From positions 1 to 58,126 of the IMG/VR virus record IMGVR_UViG_3300001847_000530: 58,126 bases of DNA. One strand, written 5' to 3'. Positions 46,835 through 54,694 of the stretch are shown here, piece by piece. The notes below the pieces were generated by a model. It ran no database searches, had not been told where the DNA came from, and saw nothing but the letters and a program-made list of their open reading frames with translations. Position numbers and translations under genes: made by a program. The DNA is from a virus. The stretch's first letter is position 1. Each line of letters opens with the position of its first letter.

Positions 46835-47425
46835 ATGAGCGCAGACAAAAACTTCGAATCACACGTTGCAGAAACTGGATCAAATATCCAGGGACGCATT
46901 ATTCCAGACAGCAATATCAATGCTCTGGACTATTCAGACATTCTTAAGTTTTCAAACTGCAAAGACATTGTGGTTGATGGCTGTACTGTTACTGGCGGCC
47001 AAGAAGATTGCATCGATGCAGTACGCGGATCAAACTACACGATCAAAAACTGCACACTGCTTCCTTACGTCAATGGCATCACTCTGAAAGGATCAATCGA
47101 TGGCATTCGCATTCAGAATGTCGTGTTTGCGAATCACGGAAAAGAATGCGACATTGACATTGGACAGTTTGACAATTACTGGTGGATCGGTCGTGCTTCA
47201 ACACGAAACATTCGCATCGATGGAGTAAATGCTACTGATGGAAAGCCAGTGATTGTTCGTCTGTGGGATTCAGATACTCCTACCGTCACGAATTCAAACG
47301 TCAAGATCATTCGCATTCCAAAGATTATCTGGTGGCCTTACTTTGTGTTTCGCGCCGGTCAGACGCGCGGATTCAAGAACGTAGCTACTCCAGTTGCCGA
47401 CAGCTCTTTTATCAAGACCAAATAA
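46835..47425 (+). CDS. Right-handed parallel beta-helix protein (pectate-lyase-like)
   Basis: 196 aa. Rungs typical of beta-helix proteins: CKDIVVDGCTVTGGQEDCID, NYTIKNCTLLPYVNGITLKG, GIRIQNVVFANHGKECDIDI and TRNIRIDGVNATDGKPVIVR. Catalytic residues of a known lyase are not clear. It may bind or cut surface polysaccharide, as tail-spike depolymerases do, or be structural. Confidence 0.65.
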   Translation: MSADKNFESHVAETGSNIQGRIIPDSNINALDYSDILKFSNCKDIVVDGCTVTGGQEDCIDAVRGSNYTIKNCTLLPYVNGITLKGSIDGIRIQNVVFANHGKECDIDIGQFDNYWWIGRASTRNIRIDGVNATDGKPVIVRLWDSDTPTVTNSNVKIIRIPKIIWWPYFVFRAGQTRGFKNVATPVADSSFIKTK

Positions 47426-47426
47426 T

Positions 47427-47897
47427 ATGAAATCATTAATCGTATACTCGTCATTGCTTCTAGCGCTTGCAACTTCTGGTTGGGCGCAGAGCGCTAATAC
47501 TGCCGCAGGTGCTGCCATCGGCGCCGTTGCTGGTGCTGCAATCGGAGCACATAATAAAGCTCCTGTTGCTAGCGCAATAACCGGTGCTATTGTTGGAGGT
47601 CTGATCGGCAATGCAGTTGACCAGAATTCTGCTCCGCCTCCGCCACCACCTCCTCCTCCGCCACCTCCTCCACCGCCGCCCGTACCAGCTACTCCTTCGG
47701 CAGACATCATCGTTCGTGAGGTACCCGTGGTTGTGGTTGAAACGCCCATCATAATTGATGAACGTATCTGGGTCGGAAATGATTTGTGGATCTATTCATA
47801 CCACGGATTCCGTGATCGCGCAGGCCGTATTCGCTACGAAAGCCGCGTGCCGTTTCATCGCGTATTTGTTCGCGGTGGATATCGATATCGCCGATAA
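47427..47897 (+). CDS. Exported glycine-zipper / polyproline protein
   Basis: 156 aa from ATG 47427. Signal peptide (LLLALATSGWAQ), glycine-zipper repeats (AAGAAIGAVAGAAIGAHNKA, ITGAIVGGLIGN), then a run of 16 prolines, and a C-terminal aromatic/Arg-rich domain (YHGFRDRAGRIRYESRVPFH). Typical of outer-membrane-associated gly-zipper proteins. Confidence 0.68.
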   Translation: MKSLIVYSSLLLALATSGWAQSANTAAGAAIGAVAGAAIGAHNKAPVASAITGAIVGGLIGNAVDQNSAPPPPPPPPPPPPPPPPVPATPSADIIVREVPVVVVETPIIIDERIWVGNDLWIYSYHGFRDRAGRIRYESRVPFHRVFVRGGYRYRR

Positions 47898-47902
47898 GAT
47901 TT

Positions 47903-48145
47903 ATGTCTCAGCCGCAAAAATATAAGCTTAAGCGCTTGTACGATGCGATAATTCCGCTACTGCAAAATTTGAAAAAGAGCTCAGAAACAACACCCGATGA
48001 GCAGCGCGCACAGCGTCTGGCAATCGATTCGCTGGGCGATAGAATCTGGGTTACCACAGATCTTTATCTTTTCATAGCATTCTCAGGAGTCTTTGGATTT
48101 GGCCTTGGACTTCTGATTGGAATCATAGCTGCATATGGCCGATAA
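47903..48145 (+). CDS. Small protein with C-terminal membrane helix
   Basis: 80 aa. KLKRLYDAIIPLLQNLKKSS is shared with the next protein; a membrane helix LFIAFSGVFGFGLGLLIGII ends it. Overlaps the next gene by 11 nt. Confidence 0.55.
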   Translation: MSQPQKYKLKRLYDAIIPLLQNLKKSSETTPDEQRAQRLAIDSLGDRIWVTTDLYLFIAFSGVFGFGLGLLIGIIAAYGR

Positions 48146-48392
48146 CAAAGACATCTTCGATTTTGGTTTTACCGCTGTCGATGAAGACGAGCTCGATATC
48201 TCGAAGCAGGCAGAAGAAGCACGCACGATTGCGGGGCAGCACGAGGACAAGCTGAATCGCTTGTATGAGGCAATTCTGCCGTTGCTGCACAATCTCAAGA
48301 AGAACCCAGAGAAGGACTACATCAAATGGCCCAACCGCGTGAAGAAGGTTGAGGAATTTGAGAAGATGATTGCTGGCATCGTGAATGGATAA
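48135..48392 (+). CDS. Conserved small T4-like protein
   Basis: 85 aa. Ends with KLNRLYEAILPLLHNLKKNP and DYIKWPNRVKKVEEFEKMI, a block I recall as conserved in T4-like cyanophage genomes; function unknown. Partly paralogous to the preceding protein. Confidence 0.6.
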   Translation: MADNKDIFDFGFTAVDEDELDISKQAEEARTIAGQHEDKLNRLYEAILPLLHNLKKNPEKDYIKWPNRVKKVEEFEKMIAGIVNG

Positions 48393-48676
48393 TGAACGCA
48401 GAAGCCTTCAAGTCGCTGATGGATTTGGGCTTCTCGGTAGCCGCTGTAGCTATCGGCGGAGTATTCATTGTTATCTTGCTGAAGTACATTCTGGCGGGAG
48501 TCGTCTCGGATGTGAAGTCAATTTCAGGACTGGCGGGAATGCTGAACAACCGTGTCCGCACAATGAACAACGATTTGGTCAGAATCGATGCTCTGATTTC
48601 AGCAAAATTTGGATTGCGTGTAGATCTTGAACGCCTTGCTCGTACTGACGGCAAGACTGATGCTCGAAAGGACTGA
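48392..48676 (+). CDS. Membrane helix plus coiled coil
   Basis: 94 aa. Membrane segment near residues 12-35 (FSVAAVAIGGVFIVILLKYI), then SGLAGMLNNRVRTMNNDLVR. Related in layout to the next protein. Possibly a holin-like or anchoring protein. Confidence 0.5.
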   Translation: MNAEAFKSLMDLGFSVAAVAIGGVFIVILLKYILAGVVSDVKSISGLAGMLNNRVRTMNNDLVRIDALISAKFGLRVDLERLARTDGKTDARKD

Positions 48677-48678
48677 GG

Positions 48679-49005
48679 ATGACAGACGAGATCAGCACGT
48701 TCAAGATGATGGTAAACCAGTACGGGTTGCCGATCATGGCAGCTGGCGGCATGGGATACTTCATTTATTTTGTCTGGAAATTCGTCACGGAGAACATCAA
48801 CACTGAGTTGTCCAACGCGAAGAAAACGATGATTGAGCTGATCGACAGGATTAGAATGCTTGATAATGATTTGATCAGGTTAGAGCAAAAAATCAATACG
48901 GCTATTGAAGTCCAACGAGTCAAAGATGAAAAACCAAAAACAGCATCCGTCATCGAACAGTCTGATACTAATAGTAGTGTTCCTCCTCCTGCTATTTTGT
49001 CTTAG
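48679..49005 (+). CDS. Membrane helix plus coiled coil (paralogue-like)
   Basis: 108 aa. Membrane segment GLPIMAAGGMGYFIYFVWKF, then a helix KTMIELIDRIRMLDNDLIRL echoing the previous gene's MNNDLVRIDAL, then a disordered tail. Its last 80 nt overlap csgF. Confidence 0.5.
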   Translation: MTDEISTFKMMVNQYGLPIMAAGGMGYFIYFVWKFVTENINTELSNAKKTMIELIDRIRMLDNDLIRLEQKINTAIEVQRVKDEKPKTASVIEQSDTNSSVPPPAILS

Positions 49006-49447
49006 CGTGCTTCCACAGTGTGCTTTGCGCGGCTCGGATATGACATACAGTTTCAAGTCGCCTGCGTTCAACGGAATCGGATACTCTGCACACGAGATCA
49101 CTATCGAGAATATCTCGCGTACTCGTAAGCAAAACATCCAGGATGTTGCAAAGGCTGAGGCGGAAAACCTGAAGCTTGCATCTCAGAATACTCCTCTGAA
49201 CAACTTCATCGTCAATCTGCAGGCGCGCATTTACTCGCAGCTGGCCTCGCAAGTCACAGATCAGATTTTCAATGGCAGCGCGACGTTTGGTGCGATCAAT
49301 CTGCAGGGCGGTGCTACAGTAACTTGGGTGCGCTCGGGTGACATTGTGACTCTTTACATCGTCGATCCTGCCACGGGAAATATGACTTCAATTCAGGTAC
49401 CAGTCGGAAGTCTGGCACCTGCTACAACGACTCCGCCTACCGGCTGA
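48926..49447 (+). CDS. csgF: CsgF-like curli assembly factor
   Basis: 173 aa from ATG 48926 (a TTG at 48905 is less likely). N-terminal signal (SLILIVVFLLLLFCLSVLP); the mature start MTYSFKSPAFNG matches the conserved CsgF N-terminus (MTFQFRNPNFGG) that inserts into the CsgG pore. Further matches: LNNFIVNLQARIYSQLASQV to the helix, and DIVTLYIVDPATGNMTSIQV to the C-terminal sheet. It has an extra 25-residue helix compared with E. coli (138 aa). In curli systems CsgF couples secretion to nucleation outside the cell. csgG follows after 3 nt. Confidence 0.88.
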   Translation: MKNQKQHPSSNSLILIVVFLLLLFCLSVLPQCALRGSDMTYSFKSPAFNGIGYSAHEITIENISRTRKQNIQDVAKAEAENLKLASQNTPLNNFIVNLQARIYSQLASQVTDQIFNGSATFGAINLQGGATVTWVRSGDIVTLYIVDPATGNMTSIQVPVGSLAPATTTPPTG

Positions 49448-49450
49448 TCG

Positions 49451-50275
49451 ATGAAGAAACTGCTAACAGCCACACTACTGCTATCTTTACTTTTTAGCGG
49501 CTGTGCTTCAGTTTCGCGCAGTCCACGCATTCTTGAAATGCCGCGACTGCAGGAAAGCCCGCTACAAAAGCAGCTGTTCGCGCTGCCTGCAATCGATGGC
49601 TCAAAGATCACGATTGCTGTCTATAACTTCGCAGACAAGACTGGACAGCGCAAGACTGTAGATACCTACGCATCGTTTTCATCAGCAGTTACTCAAGGCG
49701 CAGACAGCTGGCTGATCGATGCGCTGCGCCTGGCTGGAAACAATCATTGGTTTCAGGTGCTCGAGCGTTCCTCGCTGGACAATCTTGTCAAGGAACGACA
49801 GCTCATCGCGCAGACTCGCGAGTCGTTTCAAGGCAAGGATGCAGAAAAGCTTTCACCGCTGCTGTTCGCGGGCATCATCGCAGAAGGCGGAATCATCGGA
49901 TACGACACTAACGTCTTTACTGGTGGCGCGGGCGCAAGCTTGCTGGGTATTTCGAGCTCGACACAGTACCGCAAAGATGTAGTCACTGTTTCCCTGCGCT
50001 TCATTTCAGTACAGACAGGCGAGGTGATGCTCTCAACAGCAGTGACAAAGACAATTACCTCGGTTGCTCTTTCAGGCAACCTATTCAAATTTTATGAGCA
50101 TGGAGTGACACCAGCAGAATCAGAACTAGGGTTCACAGCAAACGAGCCGAATACAATCGCGGTACGTTCTGCTATCGACCAAGCAGTGATTGAAATCATC
50201 AATCAAGGCGCTAAGACTGGCCTCTGGAAATTCGCAGTGACAGGTAAACCACAACCAACCAACCAAAGCAAATGA
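49451..50275 (+). CDS. csgG: CsgG-like curli secretion pore lipoprotein
   Basis: 274 aa, same length as E. coli CsgG (277). Lipobox LLFSGC (Cys 18). Conserved blocks: ITIAVYNFADKTGQRK, VTQGADSWLIDAL, WFQVLERSSLDNLVKERQLI, IIAEGGIIGYDTNVFTGGAG, TQYRKDVVTVSLRFISVQTG and VGYTSNEP-like LGFTANEPN. The constriction loop reads VDTYASFSSAV where E. coli has PYPASNFSTAV: the Tyr and Phe remain but the Asn is lost and the loop is one residue shorter. It should assemble as a nonameric outer-membrane channel. Overlaps the curlin gene by 4 nt. Confidence 0.93.
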   Translation: MKKLLTATLLLSLLFSGCASVSRSPRILEMPRLQESPLQKQLFALPAIDGSKITIAVYNFADKTGQRKTVDTYASFSSAVTQGADSWLIDALRLAGNNHWFQVLERSSLDNLVKERQLIAQTRESFQGKDAEKLSPLLFAGIIAEGGIIGYDTNVFTGGAGASLLGISSSTQYRKDVVTVSLRFISVQTGEVMLSTAVTKTITSVALSGNLFKFYEHGVTPAESELGFTANEPNTIAVRSAIDQAVIEIINQGAKTGLWKFAVTGKPQPTNQSK

Positions 50276-51078
50276 AAAATAAAGTCGTAGCGCTATTCAC
50301 CCTGCTTTTGCTCCTCACTGCGACAACTCGAGGACAGAATCAGATCTACGTGAATCAGATCACCACGAGTGGCACAACCACTCTCGTTCAGGTAGGAAGC
50401 CTGAACAAAATCGGCTCCTCGCAGACACCAAGCGACATCACGGGAGACAACATCGTCTTTGAAATGCGTCAGATCGGTGACAGCAATACGACTGACTTCT
50501 CGATTGCTAGCGCGAACAACCTGAAGTTCATCTCGGCATATACTGGCAACAGCAACACGCAGAAGTACTACTTCAGCGGTGCTAGCAACAATATGAACTT
50601 CTCGGTGGCAGGCAACAGCAACTCGTTCTTGCTGAACAAGGATACCACAGTAGATCATACCTCGAATACTGACAGCTCGAAAGCCACACTTCAGAACTCA
50701 GACCTGAAGTTTACTGTCACGGGTAATTCCAATACCTTCAAGTTCGCAATCGACTCAGGTAAATACAACTACCTCGATTACAACATCACGGGCAACTCAA
50801 ATACCATCAAGTCCACACAGATCGGCAATACCTCTGGATCTGCTGCTAAGGACGGGCATGAGCAGACAGTCAACATCACTGGATCTTCCAATGATCTGAC
50901 AATCTATCAGGCAGGTATCGAAAAGCAGCTGTTTAACTACACGCTGACAGGATCAACGAACACCGTGAAGATCGTGCAGACACAGGCAGGTTATGCTCCA
51001 GTAATGACTACAACTGGAACAAATGGCCCTGCGGGAACAGCACAGACCACAAATTCGATTACTCCTCCAACACAGTAA
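50272..51078 (+). CDS. Curlin-like repeat protein (CsgA/CsgB-type amyloid subunit candidate)
   Basis: 268 aa. Signal peptide (VVALFTLLLLLTATTRG), then at least eight imperfect repeats built on G-x-(S/T)-N followed by alternating residues and often Q-x-G: IGDSNTTDFSIA, TGNSNTQKYYFSG, AGNSNSFLL, TGNSNTFKFAID, TGNSNTIKSTQIG, TGSSNDLTIYQAG and TGSTNTVKIVQTQAG. Curlins use S-x5-Q-x-G-x-x-N-x5-Q. The match is looser here, but the neighbouring csgF and csgG make it the natural substrate. Confidence 0.8.
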   Translation: MKNKVVALFTLLLLLTATTRGQNQIYVNQITTSGTTTLVQVGSLNKIGSSQTPSDITGDNIVFEMRQIGDSNTTDFSIASANNLKFISAYTGNSNTQKYYFSGASNNMNFSVAGNSNSFLLNKDTTVDHTSNTDSSKATLQNSDLKFTVTGNSNTFKFAIDSGKYNYLDYNITGNSNTIKSTQIGNTSGSAAKDGHEQTVNITGSSNDLTIYQAGIEKQLFNYTLTGSTNTVKIVQTQAGYAPVMTTTGTNGPAGTAQTTNSITPPTQ

Positions 51079-51087
51079 GATTTAGTA

Positions 51088-52230
51088 ATGAATAGTAAAG
51101 CCGCTATTGCGATCATAGCCATGGCGGCTTTTTTGTCTGCGCACGGAGCGGTGGGTAAGATGGATACTGTCACTGGCCCAACTCAGATCGCGCGCGGCAA
51201 GGAGAAGATCGAAGGCAAGAAAGATACAGATGTCGAGATGAATGACTCTGTCGAGACGCTGAAAGCGCGTGTCGGTATTACCTTTGAGGACAACACGAAG
51301 ATGCAGGTGACAGAATTCTCAAAGCTCAAGATCGATGAATTCGTGTACGATCCCAAGTCAGGTAAAGGTAGTCTTTCTATCAAAGCAGCATTTGGCACAG
51401 TTCGGTATGCATCAGGAGCAATCGCAAAGAATAGCCGCGAGAACGTCAAGGTGCAGACACCGACAGCAAAGGTATCAGTACGCGGCACAGACTTCTCGAT
51501 GACTGTCTCGGAGGATGGCAAAAGCTTGATCGTGCTACTGCCATCGATTCCAAAAGCATCAGGTTTGCCACCGGTTGTCGGTGAGATTACTGTCTCAAAT
51601 CTGGGCGGTTCTGTGCTCATGAATCAGGCATATCAGGCCACATTTGTATCCTCGCAGAACACAGCACCCACACCACCCGTGGTACTCGACTTTCAGGACG
51701 AATCTAAGATCAATAATATGCTGATCGTGGAAACACCGCGTCAGGTTACTCAGGCAGTCAAAGAACAAAAGAAAGAAAAGCAACAAACACAAAGCACCGA
51801 TGATGAAGACAATAAGCCCAAAAAGAAAGACACAAAGACTGCAATTACTCAATCTGATACGCCGCCGGCTACTGCAACAGTGGCTGCACAACAAGCAACA
51901 ACGACTGACAATACTCAGCCAGTGACCACAGATCTGAACATCAATGCTATTCAGCCGCAGGTGCTACAGAATGTAGCAACCGTAATTGAAAAGGCTCAGC
52001 CGCCAGCTCCTCCACCAAATTTGGTTGTTGGTACTGCTGTAGTCAATACTGGGTGGGCATCTGATGGCACGAATGCCACACTGCTGATAGACAATAATGG
52101 CAATGTGGTGCAGTATTCGACAAAGGCGAACGCCAATCTCTTGATAGATATTACGACAGATGAAGGCACTAAATCATACCCGCTGAATTTCGGTGATAAA
52201 CTAAAGGTGAACATCACGCAAAAGAAATAA
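51088..52230 (+). CDS. FecR-domain periplasmic protein
   Basis: 380 aa. Signal peptide (AAIAIIAMAAFLSAHGAVG), then a FecR domain: TGPTQIARGKEKIEG, GITFEDNTKMQVTEFSKLKI, IKAAFGTVRYASGAIAKN and VQTPTAKVSVRGTDF (VRGTDF at 131-136 is diagnostic). A Gln/Lys-rich, disordered linker (residues 215-300) and a short C-terminal beta domain follow. No N-terminal cytoplasmic segment, so it is not a classical FecR anti-sigma factor; free FecR-domain proteins are often neighbours of CHASE2 proteins, as here. Stop overlaps the cyclase start (TAATGA). Confidence 0.85.
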   Translation: MNSKAAIAIIAMAAFLSAHGAVGKMDTVTGPTQIARGKEKIEGKKDTDVEMNDSVETLKARVGITFEDNTKMQVTEFSKLKIDEFVYDPKSGKGSLSIKAAFGTVRYASGAIAKNSRENVKVQTPTAKVSVRGTDFSMTVSEDGKSLIVLLPSIPKASGLPPVVGEITVSNLGGSVLMNQAYQATFVSSQNTAPTPPVVLDFQDESKINNMLIVETPRQVTQAVKEQKKEKQQTQSTDDEDNKPKKKDTKTAITQSDTPPATATVAAQQATTTDNTQPVTTDLNINAIQPQVLQNVATVIEKAQPPAPPPNLVVGTAVVNTGWASDGTNATLLIDNNGNVVQYSTKANANLLIDITTDEGTKSYPLNFGDKLKVNITQKK

Positions 52231-54287
52231 TGAAGAAGCATCAAATCAAGATCATCGGTATCGGACTAATCATGCTGGCAGTAGCTGTTGCGCTGCGTAT
52301 CTGGGATCCATATCCGATCGAGGTGCTGCGTCTCAAAGGATTAGACTTTTATCAGCGTCAGCAACAGAAAGAAGTATCCAAGAACATTGCTGTCATTGAG
52401 ATCGATGAGGCTGCTCTCGAAAAGAATGGTCAGTGGCCCTGGCGCCGTGATGTGCTGGGTGCTGCTGTCAGCAAGGCGATGGACGCTGGTGCAAGTGCAG
52501 TGGTGCTACCTATCATCTTTGCAGAGCCTGATCGTCTGGGCGGTGATAAGGAATTCATTCAGGTGATCGAGAAGGTACCCGTAATCATTGCTCAATCTGC
52601 TGCTCAGAAAGGCAAAGGCGAGCCAGTGCCGCGCGGGTTAGCAACAATTGGCGGAAAGGCAGAAGACTGGCTGTTCGATTATCCAGCGGCAATAGGACCA
52701 ACTAGTGACATTGGTAAATCGGCTGCAGGCGTGGGCATGCTGCTGACTGCTCCTGAGCTTGATGGGGTGGTGCGTCGTTTACCGCTGATCGTGCAAGTCA
52801 AAGGCGAGAAGTATCCCACATTGCCTCTGGAGGTGCTACGCGTCTTTGGTGGAGAGGCATCCAATCAGGCCAAGGCGAATGAGGGAGGCATCGTTGCTGT
52901 GCGCGTTGCTGGAATTCCGCCGATCAGGACAGATGCAAATGCTCGCGTCTGGCTGAATATGAAGTACACCTTTGAGAGCATCTCTTACACAAAGAATGAT
53001 TGGAGTGCTGTCAAAGGAAAGATCGCAGTCATCGCGCCAACAGCAGAAGGTCTGGCCAATACTGTAGCGACACCTCTGGGTACCACATATGGATACGAGG
53101 TCAATCTGCAAGCACTGCAGATGCTGATCGATGATGCGCGTCTGGAACGCCCAGCGGAAGCTGATCTGTACGAGCTTGCAGCTGGTGTGCTGCTGTGTCT
53201 GATTGCAATCGTGACAATCTGTTACCTGAACTACATCGCTGCGGGTATCCTGTTCGTGATTATGCTAGTCGCACCAGTTCAAACTGGATTTTACCTGTTC
53301 GCGAAGCATCAATCACTCTACGATTTTACCTGGGTGTGCGGCGCGCTGATCGGATCCTGGGGTGCAGCATTGTTCTGGCGGTTCGTGATGGAATTCAAAC
53401 TGAAGCAGCAGATCAAGAAGCAATTTGGTACATACCTTTCGCCTGCCATGGTTGAAAAACTGCAACAGAATCCTGACCTACTCAAACTTGGCGGCGATGA
53501 AAGAGAACTTTCCATTATGTTCACAGATGTTCGTGGCTTCACCGCCATATCAGAACACTATGGTAAGAATGTTCAAGGGCTGACGCAGATCATGAATCGC
53601 TACATGACTGCAATGACTCAGGCGATTCTTGACAACAATGGAACGCTTGACAAATATATCGGTGATGCTCAGATGGCATTTTGGAATGCTCCACTTGATG
53701 ACAAAGAACATGCCAAGAACGCTGTGAAGACCGCGATGAAAATGTTGAAGGACTTGGATGCATTCAATGCCGAAATAACCAAAGAAGGCGTACCAGCATT
53801 TGGTATGGGGCTTGGCATCAACACAGCAACGGTTGTTGTTGGTAATATGGGCAGCACACAAAGATTTGACTATACCTGTCTTGGAGACGGAGTAAATCTG
53901 GCATCAAGACTTGAAGGTCAAAGCAAGCCATATGGCGTAAGAATTGTCCTTGGTCAAGACACAGCAAGATATGTGCAACGCGATTATCAACTGTTTGAAT
54001 TGGACAAGATTGCTGTCAAAGGAAAGAAAGAAGGAGTAAGAATATTCACTGCGCTTGAAAATGAACTTGGTGTCGCAAAAGCACACGTCTTGGTATCTCA
54101 CCAAATGTTCCTGAATGGTTACAGAGAAAAAAATTGGGATAACGCCATTTATCACGCAAAGGAACTTATGAAATACAACAAGGAACTAAAAAAGTATTAC
54201 GAGATGATGATCGAGCGCATCGAGTACCTCCGTGACAATGACCCAGGCGAAAAGTGGGATGGCGTCTACAGAGCGACCAGCAAGTAA
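52230..54287 (+). CDS. CHASE2-domain class III adenylate cyclase
   Basis: 685 aa. An N-terminal membrane segment (IIGIGLIMLAVAVALRIW), a CHASE2 sensor (about 40-310; e.g. IAVIEIDEAALEKNGQWPW), three membrane helices (about 312-390), then a cyclase domain (about 405-600). Metal Asps lie in SIMFTDVRGFT (about 433) and KYIGDAQMAFW (about 478). The substrate-specifying Lys is in TLDKYIGD and Thr in FDYTCLGDGVNLASRLEG, a Lys/Thr pair typical of ATP-using enzymes; the transition-state Asn and Arg are in NLASR. All catalytic residues are present, so cAMP synthesis is predicted. AGA codons cluster only in the cyclase-domain half. Confidence 0.93.
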   Translation: MKKHQIKIIGIGLIMLAVAVALRIWDPYPIEVLRLKGLDFYQRQQQKEVSKNIAVIEIDEAALEKNGQWPWRRDVLGAAVSKAMDAGASAVVLPIIFAEPDRLGGDKEFIQVIEKVPVIIAQSAAQKGKGEPVPRGLATIGGKAEDWLFDYPAAIGPTSDIGKSAAGVGMLLTAPELDGVVRRLPLIVQVKGEKYPTLPLEVLRVFGGEASNQAKANEGGIVAVRVAGIPPIRTDANARVWLNMKYTFESISYTKNDWSAVKGKIAVIAPTAEGLANTVATPLGTTYGYEVNLQALQMLIDDARLERPAEADLYELAAGVLLCLIAIVTICYLNYIAAGILFVIMLVAPVQTGFYLFAKHQSLYDFTWVCGALIGSWGAALFWRFVMEFKLKQQIKKQFGTYLSPAMVEKLQQNPDLLKLGGDERELSIMFTDVRGFTAISEHYGKNVQGLTQIMNRYMTAMTQAILDNNGTLDKYIGDAQMAFWNAPLDDKEHAKNAVKTAMKMLKDLDAFNAEITKEGVPAFGMGLGINTATVVVGNMGSTQRFDYTCLGDGVNLASRLEGQSKPYGVRIVLGQDTARYVQRDYQLFELDKIAVKGKKEGVRIFTALENELGVAKAHVLVSHQMFLNGYREKNWDNAIYHAKELMKYNKELKKYYEMMIERIEYLRDNDPGEKWDGVYRATSK

Positions 54288-54318
54288 TAGCTATCAACGA
54301 CTTACGTAACTTTCTGTC

Positions 54319-54347
54319 CTTTCATTTTTTCTTGAATGTGGTAGTGT
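54319..54347 (+). promoter_or_regulatory. Leaderless-class early promoter
   Basis: CTTTCA (54319-54324), 17 nt, TAGTGT (54342-54347), 6 nt, ATGATG at 54354; CTATCAACGACTTACGTAAC lies upstream at 54292. Confidence 0.75.
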
Positions 54348-54353
54348 ATTGCT

Positions 54354-54608
54354 ATGATGAATCGCAATACTTCCACTACCCTCACCGCCGAACAGATCGC
54401 TCTGAACGAGTACATTGCTCAGGAGAACGCCGCGTTTGCTGAGCGGATGAAGGCCGAAGGTGCCACGTGGTGGTCCACCTACGCTCTGACCGCCGTCGAT
54501 CTGGCGGAGTACGGTGTCTTCAACATCGAGCAGTTCAAGGCGCACCGCGAGGAAAACGAGCGCCTCTGCGCCGCGAAGGAAGAGCGCAAGAACAGCTACG
54601 GCTGGTAA
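54354..54608 (+). CDS. Small early helical protein
   Basis: 84 aa, charged helix (LTAEQIALNEYIAQENAAFA, FKAHREENERLCAAKEERK). No family recognised. Confidence 0.6.
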   Translation: MMNRNTSTTLTAEQIALNEYIAQENAAFAERMKAEGATWWSTYALTAVDLAEYGVFNIEQFKAHREENERLCAAKEERKNSYGW

Positions 54609-54659
54609 TCTTTCGCCACGACGCCCGTTGGCTATCAATGACTTAGAAAATTTTGTTTC

Positions 54660-54688
54660 CTATCATTTTAGCTAGAATAGTGTAGGAT
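54660..54688 (+). promoter_or_regulatory. Leaderless-class early promoter
   Basis: CTATCA (54660-54665), 17 nt, TAGGAT (54683-54688), 6 nt, ATGATG at 54695; CCCGTTGGCTATCAATGACTTA precedes (given as an element at 54625, quoted in part). Confidence 0.75.
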
Positions 54689-54694
54689 ATCTCC

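Noticed and set aside
51088-52230. Classical FecR anti-sigma regulator
   Set aside because: No N-terminal cytoplasmic anti-sigma segment, no FecI-type sigma factor and no TonB receptor nearby; it begins with a signal peptide.
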